From Desulfobacula sp. (GTDB lineage: Bacteria; Desulfobacterota; Desulfobacteria; Desulfobacterales; Desulfobacteraceae): DNA of 13,591 nucleotides. Under the pieces are notes generated by a model. The model made no database searches. It saw only the letters and a program-made list of their open reading frames with translations, and had not been told where the DNA came from. The stretch covers positions 1 to 13,591 of the forward strand of contig NZ_JAIOSW010000027.1 in NCBI RefSeq assembly GCF_021107415.1, written 5' to 3'. Of this stretch, positions 7,311-12,692 are shown piece by piece. Each line of letters begins with the position of its first letter. The stretch's first letter is position 1. Made by a program: the position numbers and the translations under genes.

Positions 7311-8320
7311 TGAAAACAAATGCAGCAAAACAAAACAATTTTTCAAAATCAATGATATTGGCGGCGGTTATGCTTACTATCTTTGCCATGGCTTTTCAGC
7401 CCGGAGAAGCCAAAGCGGGAATGAAATCACCGCCCCCCGAAAAAATCAAAGTCATCATCATCGGAGACCGGGTGGTGGATATTGCATATAACCTTGGCGT
7501 GCTTCCGGAGGCCATGTCGGTACGCGGCTCCCTATGGTCCATGGCCAAACAGCTCAAGACCGTCAGCCAGATACTGGGATGTCCGAATTGTACCATTGTC
7601 AAGAAAAAGGAAACCATTCCCAATGCACTGACTCAACGCGGAATCAAACGGGTGATTGTGGAAAAAAGCGATGTTTTCTGCCTTTACAAGCCCAAAATAA
7701 AACTGGAAAATATCGCTGTCATTATGGCGGGTATGGACGTAAAAATTGAATACGTGGATTTTTCCCAGGGTCTTGAGTCGGCGGTGCGCCAAACCGCCAA
7801 ACTGCTGGATCGGGAATCCAAAGCAGACAAGGTTATTGAAAAATATAAAAAGAAATTGGCCAGGGTGAAAGCGAAACTGCCGAAAGAAAAATTGGGTAAA
7901 AAGGTGATCATTTTCAGCGGAACCTACCAGCCCTCCACCGGGAAATCGACCCTGCGGGTTGAGGCTCCCTACGGATACGCGGACCACTTCCTGCTGGACC
8001 CGCTGGGATGCCTCAATGTGGGGGACAGCTTCAAGCCGGCTGACGGCAAAGCAAATAAGGGCCATTATCCGGTACGCAAGAAAAAAAATGGAATGGTTCT
8101 GGACCCGGTGATCAAGGCGAATCCCGACGTCATCGTCATGACCGGGGATGCCCTGGCCGTTCAAAGGGCATTTGCCGACTATCTGACCGCCAATCCAGCC
8201 TTTGCCCAGGTAAAAGCTATCCGGAATATGGCCGTATATGCCCTGCCCGCTTATGTGGATTCAAGTGTGCTTGAGTACCCGGATATTTTGAAAAAATGGG
8301 CTGTGGCGTTGGCCCGGTAA
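7310..8320 (+). CDS. TroA-fold solute-binding protein (iron/cobalamin FepB/BtuF type)
   Basis: A 336-residue exported protein starting at an ATG that overlaps the preceding TAA. A charged N-region and hydrophobic core (about 14-36) form the signal sequence, ending near AKA. The body has the two lobes of the Fe3+/B12 binding-protein superfamily: first strand KIKVIIIGDRVVDIAYNLG, then a long linking helix rich in Lys (about 155-195). The second lobe starts KKVIIFSGTYQPS and includes the typical ANPDVIVMTG (270-279) and the late VYALPAYVDSS. A CPNC motif (Cys91/Cys94) plus Cys124 and Cys233 is unusual for this fold and might bind metal. No intact cognate permease or ATPase follows; the next genes belong to a different, decayed importer. 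It may use components encoded elsewhere or act only as a metal chaperone. Confidence 0.85.
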   Translation: MKTNAAKQNNFSKSMILAAVMLTIFAMAFQPGEAKAGMKSPPPEKIKVIIIGDRVVDIAYNLGVLPEAMSVRGSLWSMAKQLKTVSQILGCPNCTIVKKKETIPNALTQRGIKRVIVEKSDVFCLYKPKIKLENIAVIMAGMDVKIEYVDFSQGLESAVRQTAKLLDRESKADKVIEKYKKKLARVKAKLPKEKLGKKVIIFSGTYQPSTGKSTLRVEAPYGYADHFLLDPLGCLNVGDSFKPADGKANKGHYPVRKKKNGMVLDPVIKANPDVIVMTGDALAVQRAFADYLTANPAFAQVKAIRNMAVYALPAYVDSSVLEYPDILKKWAVALAR

Positions 8321-8345
8321 ACGATTTTCAAAGGAGAAAAGGTAA

Positions 8346-8713
8346 ATGATGAGAAGTAAAAGATTTTTGAGTTTGAGTTTTATGGTTGTGATTATACTTT
8401 TTCTGGTGCCCGGCTCTGGTTTTGCAGCTGAAAAAATGGATAAAGTTATACTTACAACTCCTTTCTCACCCCTTGCCATGCCCATGTGGCAACAGGCGGC
8501 AGCCCGAGATTCCCAAACGCAGGGGTTGTTGCACTCCCCAATGTCTTGAAACAACCAAAGCTGGTTAATGCCTTTCTAAAAGCATATGACGCCGGCGTAA
8601 AATGGTCTGTGAAAAACCCTAAAGAGGCGGCTCTTTTAGCGGCAAATCATGTCAAAGGAGTTAATGCCGCTGCCTTTGAAAGGGCATTAAAGTATACTAT
8701 TTTTGAATACTAA
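8346..8713 (+). pseudogene. Remnant of NMT1/SsuA-type ABC solute-binding protein
   Basis: The 5' part is intact: AAAGGAG, ATG 8346, a signal peptide (about 1-28, ending FAA) and the opening of a binding protein (KVILTTPFSPLAMPMW). The reading frame then changes. From about 8509 to 8710 a different frame encodes the family's C-terminal region (FPNAGVVALPNVLKQPKLVN, then LAANHVKGVNAAAFERALKY). The middle of the protein, probably about 190 residues, is missing, and the join also shifts the frame so translation from the original start ends at 8547-8549. The C-terminal end is also short, stopping at TAA 8711-8713 right where the permease coding begins. This is an internally deleted, frameshifted gene with no expected function. 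Confidence 0.85.
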
Positions 8714-9212
8714 AATCAGATATGGTCTTATGGGTGTGGGGCTGTTTGTCGCAGGATGGCAGACACTATCCATTATTTTCCACGAGATTATCATAGCCTC
8801 TCCCGCAGATACTTTTTTCAGTCTGATTCAAATGGTTCAGACTATTGATTTCTGGAAAAATGTCAGTATTACCATTGAAAGATTTGGGCTGGCTCTCTTG
8901 TTTGGCAGCCTTATCGGGTTTGTACTCGGACTGATGGCAGGTCTCAATAAAAAAATGAGATGGCTGTTTGAGCCTTTCCGCTGGTCTCTTATGACAATGC
9001 CCCCTGTTGTTCTTGTTGTGGTGAGCATGATCTGGTTTGGCATGGGAAGTGTGCAGACTATTTTTGTCACAGCGCTTTTAATCATCCCCATTATTTATGT
9101 AAATACAATTGAGGGGATCGAAGCTGTGGACAAAAGGATTCTGGAAATGGGAAGAGTTTATAAGGCCGGTCCCTGGATGCTTTTAAAAGAGATCTATCTT
9201 CCAGGGATAGTC
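8703..9212 (+). pseudogene. Truncated SsuC/TauC-type ABC permease remnant
   Basis: About 170 residues match the BPD-type permeases of nitrate/sulfonate/taurine-like importers: an opening RYGLMGVGLFVAGWQ, ASPADTFFSLIQM, membrane segments, then GIEAVDKRILEMGRVYKAG leading to LLKEIYLPGIV (end about 9212), the EAA-loop region. The rest of the family fold, about 70-80 residues with the last helices, is missing. The frame stays open to 9359, but that tail (YALQYYYYYCAAQQ onward) is unrelated and is partly antisense to the DUF3944 gene. The original start is also damaged: only TTG 8703 or ATG 8730 are available, with no ribosome site, and the 5' end is fused to the broken binding protein. No ATPase gene follows. 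Nonfunctional remnant. Confidence 0.8.
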
Positions 9213-9276
9213 TTTGAACTGAGTTCACTTTATGCCCTTCAATATTATTACTATTATTGTGCTGCCCAACAAATTG

Positions 9277-9663
9277 TTAATCAGGTTCTCTATTGTTTTT
9301 TACTGCTGCATAGCCCAATATCCCAATGGTACTCATATTGTGCAGCACTGCTGAGATAACCGGCGGCAGATACCCAAGGGAGGCCAGAAGCAGAATCACG
9401 GAATTTATTCCCACACCCTTACCTTTTCGCATAATATTAAGAATGGTATTTCCGCCAAATTTCTGAATCTCTGCGGCTATTTCATCCACATATTGCAAAT
9501 GATCCGGATAATGGGTTTTATATGATTTTATATGTTTAAGCCGGCATGACACCCCACCCTTTTGTGTGATATATCCCACTATGTTGTCCAACTCATCATT
9601 GGTGCATTTTCTGATCAAAGGCAGAAGATCATCATCATCCTGCCTGAGTTTTATTTCAGTCAT
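9277..9663 (-). CDS. Short DUF3944 (YaaW/UPF0174-like) protein with hydrophobic C-terminus
   Basis: A 128-residue protein. The start is set at ATG 9663 because AAAGGGAG lies about 6 nt upstream; a longer TTG start at 9684 would include that site. Residues 8-85 match the DUF3944/UPF0174 N-terminal pattern known from E. coli YaaW: DDDLLPLIRKCTNDELDNIV, then HYPDHLQYVDEIAAEIQKFG and GNTILNIMRKGKGV. YaaW-type proteins are about 230 residues; here the long middle is absent and residues 86-121 form two hydrophobic stretches (GINSVILLLASLGYLPPVIS and STIGILGYAAV), suggesting membrane association. It is the second gene of a two-gene unit, 40 nt after the HTH gene. The molecular function of the family is not established. 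It may be a natural short form or an internally deleted relic. Confidence 0.7.
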   Translation of the reverse strand: MTEIKLRQDDDDLLPLIRKCTNDELDNIVGYITQKGGVSCRLKHIKSYKTHYPDHLQYVDEIAAEIQKFGGNTILNIMRKGKGVGINSVILLLASLGYLPPVISAVLHNMSTIGILGYAAVKNNREPD

Positions 9664-9703
9664 TAAAACTCCCTTTGAAACCAAGTTTCCCTGTTCCCGC
9701 CAT

Positions 9704-10153
9704 CTATTTTAAAAATTGGGCAATGCGGGTTGCAAAAGAGGAACATGCCTTTGCGCCAAGCATGTTTTTTGTTGCAAATGCCGTGGCAATCAGGCTGAGA
9801 AGCCCGAAAATTCCTGCCACAAGTGCTCCAGCCACATCCGGTTCAGGCAGACCCGTCTCTTTTGCCGCCGCCAGACTCTTTTTGGCCGCTTTAACCAGAC
9901 TTGCAAAACCTTCCCAGTGCTTTTCATCAAGTACAATACCCTGTCGGCCAAGGTCAAAAAAAATCTCATCCGGGTCATTGATCAGTCCCAGAACAAGAAC
10001 AATCTGAAATACAAAGCGCTCCTGGGGCTTTACTCCCTGTTCCCATCTTTTTACAGAGACAGCAGGAGCTCCCACCAGGGAGCCAAACTGTGCCAGGGAC
10101 AATTTAAAGCGTTCCCTTTCTTTTTTAATTTCCCGGCCGAATTGTTCCAGCAT
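9704..10153 (-). CDS. XRE-family HTH protein with C-terminal hydrophobic segment
   Basis: A 149-residue protein. Residues 3-58 are an XRE/Cro-type helix-turn-helix: SLAQFGSLVGAPAVSVKRWE (18-37) is the typical helix-turn-recognition-helix, followed by QGVKPQER. A linker leads to an Ala/Lys-rich helix (about 85-99) and then a hydrophobic stretch, VAGALVAGIFGLLSLIATAF (107-126), followed by a short basic tail. That tail is long enough to span or dip into a membrane, unusual for an XRE regulator. It is probably the first gene of a unit with the DUF3944 gene, and its promoter region holds two direct repeats that fit self-regulation. The start is ATG 10153, with no strong ribosome site. It might be a membrane-tethered regulator or the regulatory half of a toxin-antitoxin-like pair; neither is shown. 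Confidence 0.75.
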   Translation of the reverse strand: MLEQFGREIKKERERFKLSLAQFGSLVGAPAVSVKRWEQGVKPQERFVFQIVLVLGLINDPDEIFFDLGRQGIVLDEKHWEGFASLVKAAKKSLAAAKETGLPEPDVAGALVAGIFGLLSLIATAFATKNMLGAKACSSFATRIAQFLK

Positions 10154-10158
10154 AAATA

Positions 10159-10196
10159 GTTACCAAACCGTTAATGTGTTATAAACTCGTTACACA
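10159..10196. promoter_or_regulatory. Two imperfect 19-bp direct repeats, candidate operator of the XRE gene
   Basis: GTTACCAAACCGTTAATGT (10159-10177) is followed directly by GTTATAAACTCGTTACACA (10178-10196). They agree at 11 of 19 positions, in blocks: GTTA, then AA, then CGTTA. The GTTA cores recur at 10159, 10170, 10178 and 10189, about one helical turn apart, 6-43 bp from the HTH start codon, which suits binding by the XRE protein itself. Confidence 0.45.
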
Positions 10197-10205
10197 GTAA
10201 TACAA
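10178..10205 (-). promoter_or_regulatory. Candidate promoter of the XRE-DUF3944 unit
   Basis: On the minus strand, TTGTAT (complement of 10200-10205) and TATAAC (complement of 10178-10183) are separated by 16 nt, close to -35/-10 consensus. The -10 box lies inside the second direct repeat. This places transcription start near 10171, about 18 nt before the HTH start codon. Confidence 0.4.
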
Positions 10206-10225
10206 AGATATAATAATCTAATGTC

Positions 10226-10247
10226 AAGAAAGAGATCCTCTTTTTTT
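10226..10247 (+). terminator. Possible weak Rho-independent terminator
   Basis: AAAGAG (10229-10234) and CTCTTT (10238-10243) form a perfect stem around ATC, extendable by a G-T and two A-T pairs, with a T-run to 10247. It is AT-rich and so weak. It would stop + strand transcripts entering from the decayed importer before the DUF1007 gene. Confidence 0.3.
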
Positions 10248-10250
10248 CTA

Positions 10251-10280
10251 TTTCAATTTTATATTACCCATACTATATAA
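10251..10280 (+). promoter_or_regulatory. AT-rich upstream region of the DUF1007-NicO pair
   Basis: TTTCAA (10251-10256) and TATATA (10274-10279) at 17-nt spacing could be a promoter for the + strand pair. TTATAT (10259-10264) and ATATAA (10275-10280) form an inverted repeat across the same area that could bind a regulator. It does not look like a NikR operator. Such boxes are easy to find by chance in AT-rich DNA. Confidence 0.25.
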
Positions 10281-10326
10281 GGGGTCAAAAAATACGAGTG
10301 CTATAAAAAATACTGGTGCAAAATAT

Positions 10327-10932
10327 ATGAAACATATGATTATTAAATCTGTTTTTCTCATCTCCTGCCTGCTGTTTATCCCGGTTAAACTTACCTGGGC
10401 ACATCCCCATGTTTTTATTGCCCAGAATCTGAAAATCGTGTTTGATGAAAAAGGGATGGCAGGCTTTAATGTATACTGGAAATTTGATGAAATGTTTTCC
10501 AGCATGATCTGCGATGATCATGACCTGAATAGAAATGGAATTCTTGAAAAAACAGAGGTGGCATCTATCAAGGGAAAAGCATTTTCCTATATTGCCGAGT
10601 TTAATTATTTTATTTATGTAAAAATTGACAACACTCCTTTTGAAGTGAAATATGTGACTGATTTTTTTGCCAGGATTGACAAAGGAAATTTGATCTATGA
10701 ATTTTTCATCCCCTGCCATATCAGTGCCGCAAAAAACTTTAAACATATCAGCATTGCTTCCTATGACCCGAATTACTATTCTGCCGTTTATTTTACAGAG
10801 AGACATCCTTTTGCAATTGAAAACAATGACAGATTTGAAGTTAAGGCTCAAATAAAAATAGACAAATCCACCTTAATATACTATGACATGGTCAATCCTT
10901 GGGCCCTGTTTCTGGATTTTAAATTAAAATGA
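10327..10932 (+). CDS. Periplasmic DUF1007 protein paired with a Ni/Co transporter
   Basis: A 201-residue exported protein. Residues 1-25 form a signal peptide ending TWA, and the mature chain begins HPHVFIAQ, the hallmark of the DUF1007/COG3683 family. A loop DLNRNGILEKTE (66-77) matches the EF-hand/dockerin consensus at positions 1, 3, 5, 6 and 12, suggesting a bound calcium or other divalent cation. The gene has only a poor ribosome site and lies in AT-rich DNA. Its stop overlaps the start of the NicO-type transporter, an arrangement common for DUF1007 proteins, which are thought to act with RcnA/NicO transporters as periplasmic metal-handling partners. Residue length is close to the family's usual 200-220. 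The metal itself is not shown by the sequence. Confidence 0.85.
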   Translation: MKHMIIKSVFLISCLLFIPVKLTWAHPHVFIAQNLKIVFDEKGMAGFNVYWKFDEMFSSMICDDHDLNRNGILEKTEVASIKGKAFSYIAEFNYFIYVKIDNTPFEVKYVTDFFARIDKGNLIYEFFIPCHISAAKNFKHISIASYDPNYYSAVYFTERHPFAIENNDRFEVKAQIKIDKSTLIYYDMVNPWALFLDFKLK

Positions 10933-11819
10933 TGAAAAAGATTTCAATTTTTTTATTTATATTTATATTTATACCTGTCTCTATTGGGAATACTCAAAAT
11001 CCATTTACAGCAAAACCTGAAAACCAGCACATGGCAGCGCCTAAGCCACTGATAAAAAGCAAATTCTTTGTTAAAATAATTTTCTGGCAACAGCAGTTAA
11101 GAGAAAAAATGTCCAATTTAATACGTGAGGCTAAAACAAAAAAAAGCCTGGCACCCTTTTTTATTCTTATTGTCTCAGCCTTTGCTTATGGCGCGATCCA
11201 TTCGGCCGGCCCCGGACATGGAAAGGCAGTCGCCCTATCCTATATCCTGTCTTGTAAACCAAGCGTTTTACAAGGCTTGATTTTCAGCAATCTCGTGGCA
11301 TTAACCCATGGATTTTCAGGCATTTTCTTTGTTCTGATCGTAAAATATTTATTGCAGACAAGTATTTCAGCCTCACTTGAAACCATGACAAGTATCACTC
11401 AAATCATCAGTTATTCTTTGATCACCTGCCTTGGACTCATCATATTTTTCAAAAGCATTTACAAATGGACCAAAAATAAAACAGTACATCATGACAACCA
11501 TACAAAACTGTTTGCCAATCCATTTATAACAGCAATAGCAGTGGGTATCATCCCCTGTCCCGGTGTGGTCATGGTGATGTTGTTTGCCATATCTCTGGAT
11601 CTAACCTGGCTGGGAATTTTACTGGGTACAACCATTTCTTTCGGCATGGCTTTAACCGTTACATTGATTGTCATGGCAGGCATGTCAGGCAAAGCTGCTG
11701 TTCTCTCTTTGGCCTCCAATCACAGCAGAATTTTAACAAGACTTGAATATATGATTGAAGCCACGGCAGGCTTATTGGTGGCTTGTTTAGGGTTTATCCT
11801 TTTAATGACCAGCCTTTAA
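10929..11819 (+). CDS. NicO/RcnA-type nickel/cobalt transporter
   Basis: A 296-residue inner-membrane protein. An N-terminal membrane segment (5-20) is followed by a periplasmic-looking stretch with the NPF motif (24-26). About six transmembrane helices follow. The family's metal-site motif is clear: GAIHSAGPGHGKAV (88-101, with His91 and His97), and a second conserved site IIPCPGVVMVM (207-217). A small His cluster, HHDNH (187-191), lies in a cytoplasmic or periplasmic loop where RcnA proteins often carry His-rich loops. Start is ATG 10929 or the adjacent 10932, overlapping the DUF1007 stop, so translation is coupled. NicO/RcnA members export or import Ni2+/Co2+; the pairing with DUF1007 does not settle direction. 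Sequence composition is AT-richer than the feo cluster upstream. Confidence 0.88.
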   Translation: MMKKISIFLFIFIFIPVSIGNTQNPFTAKPENQHMAAPKPLIKSKFFVKIIFWQQQLREKMSNLIREAKTKKSLAPFFILIVSAFAYGAIHSAGPGHGKAVALSYILSCKPSVLQGLIFSNLVALTHGFSGIFFVLIVKYLLQTSISASLETMTSITQIISYSLITCLGLIIFFKSIYKWTKNKTVHHDNHTKLFANPFITAIAVGIIPCPGVVMVMLFAISLDLTWLGILLGTTISFGMALTVTLIVMAGMSGKAAVLSLASNHSRILTRLEYMIEATAGLLVACLGFILLMTSL

Positions 11820-11856
11820 ATCAAAAATCAGCGATTTCGGTCGGACACTAAACAAA

Positions 11857-12651
11857 TCACGGGACAATGACCTGTGCCAGCTGTGCAAAGCCGATACCAC
11901 CTTTTCCCTTTGTTATCCAGGCAGGTTTGAATGCAAGCCTGTCCTGAAATGCAAGAACATTGGCGACACCGACAGAGTTGGGAAAATATTCAAACATGGG
12001 CTCATCATTGGGAGAGTCCCCGACAAAGATAACCTTTTCCTTTATTACGTCCAGATCTGTTTTAAATACTTCCTTGAACATTATTTTAGTCATGGAAAGC
12101 TTGTCATATGACCCAAACCAGCCATTCACATGAATAGAACTGATTTTTGCAGTTGCATTGTATTGTTCAAATATATCAACGATTTTATTAATATCAGTTT
12201 GGGAAAGATGCGGAACATCTTCGGCAAAATCAATGGCAAGATCAGCTTCCCTGTACGGTTGATCAGCCGAGACCACACATCCCGGGATTGATTGCAGGAT
12301 CTTGTGTTTTATAACAGCCAGTTTTGTTTGATCCTGTTCCCGTTCCTGATCTGTTTTAAAATACCGACGGATCATTTTTTTTTCATGGCTATCATACACA
12401 AAGTAAAACGCGCCATTTTCACCGACAATTCCGTTAACCGGCCACATTCTGGCGATATGATCGCACCATCCTGCAGGTCTGCCCGTGATGGGGATTACTT
12501 TTATGCCGGCTTTGTCAAGATCTTCCATGGCCTGGAAAGCACATGCCGGAATTCTGCCTTCACAGGTTATGGTATCATCAATATCTGTGAGCAGATAAGT
12601 GATGGCAGATCTTTTTTCCCGTGGAAAATCTTTTATTGACTTCATCACCAT
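11857..12651 (-). CDS. HAD superfamily IIB phosphatase (sugar-phosphatase-like)
   Basis: A 264-residue cytosolic enzyme. Motif I is LLTDIDDTIT (20-29; nucleophile Asp23, acid/base Asp25). Motif II is ITGRP (55-59, Thr56). The motif III lysine is probably Lys189 in KLSMTK, and motif IV is GDSPNDEPMF (211-220; Asp212, Asp216). The region between about 85 and 180 is the C2-type cap that selects the substrate. This class includes sucrose-phosphate and mannosyl- or glucosyl-phosphoglycerate phosphatases. The start is ATG 12651 with AGGA 7 nt upstream; a TTG at 12678 is possible but lacks a site. It lies 41 nt after the UgpE-type permease gene on the same strand, so it may process a glycerol- or sugar-phosphate taken up by that transporter. 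The exact substrate is unknown. Confidence 0.85.
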   Translation of the reverse strand: MVMKSIKDFPREKRSAITYLLTDIDDTITCEGRIPACAFQAMEDLDKAGIKVIPITGRPAGWCDHIARMWPVNGIVGENGAFYFVYDSHEKKMIRRYFKTDQEREQDQTKLAVIKHKILQSIPGCVVSADQPYREADLAIDFAEDVPHLSQTDINKIVDIFEQYNATAKISSIHVNGWFGSYDKLSMTKIMFKEVFKTDLDVIKEKVIFVGDSPNDEPMFEYFPNSVGVANVLAFQDRLAFKPAWITKGKGGIGFAQLAQVIVP

Positions 12652-12692
12652 TTTATTTTCCTGTAAAGATAACGGCAAATGTATGAACTGTA

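Noticed and set aside
7532..8164. 210-codon open frame on the minus strand
   Set aside because: Antisense shadow of the TroA-type binding protein; low-complexity Phe-rich translation with no family resemblance.
9216..9226. Perfect inverted repeat GAACTGAGTTC at the permease breakpoint
   Set aside because: Too short and with a 1-nt loop to be called a recombination site; noted only because of its position.
9213..9359. Open tail of the truncated permease
   Set aside because: It has no permease similarity and is partly the complement of the DUF3944 gene, so it is read-through rather than conserved protein.
9664..9684. TTG start extending the DUF3944 gene
   Set aside because: The AAAGGGAG ribosome site would be inside the coding sequence; ATG 9663 is correctly spaced from it.
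9716..10159. 147-codon open frame on the plus strand opposite the XRE gene
   Set aside because: Cys/Phe-rich shadow of the HTH gene with no domain and no ribosome site.
9186..10237. 9-bp direct repeat AAAGAGATC (9186-9194 and 10229-10237) flanking the XRE/DUF3944 unit
   Set aside because: It looked like a target-site duplication, but permease homology continues about 18 bp beyond the left copy, and a 9-bp match in AT-rich DNA can arise by chance. No transposase or terminal inverted repeats are present.
11823..11837. Inverted repeat AAATC-AGC-GATTT between the convergent nicO-type and HAD genes
   Set aside because: Only a 5-bp, AT-rich stem without a T-tract; not convincing as a terminator.
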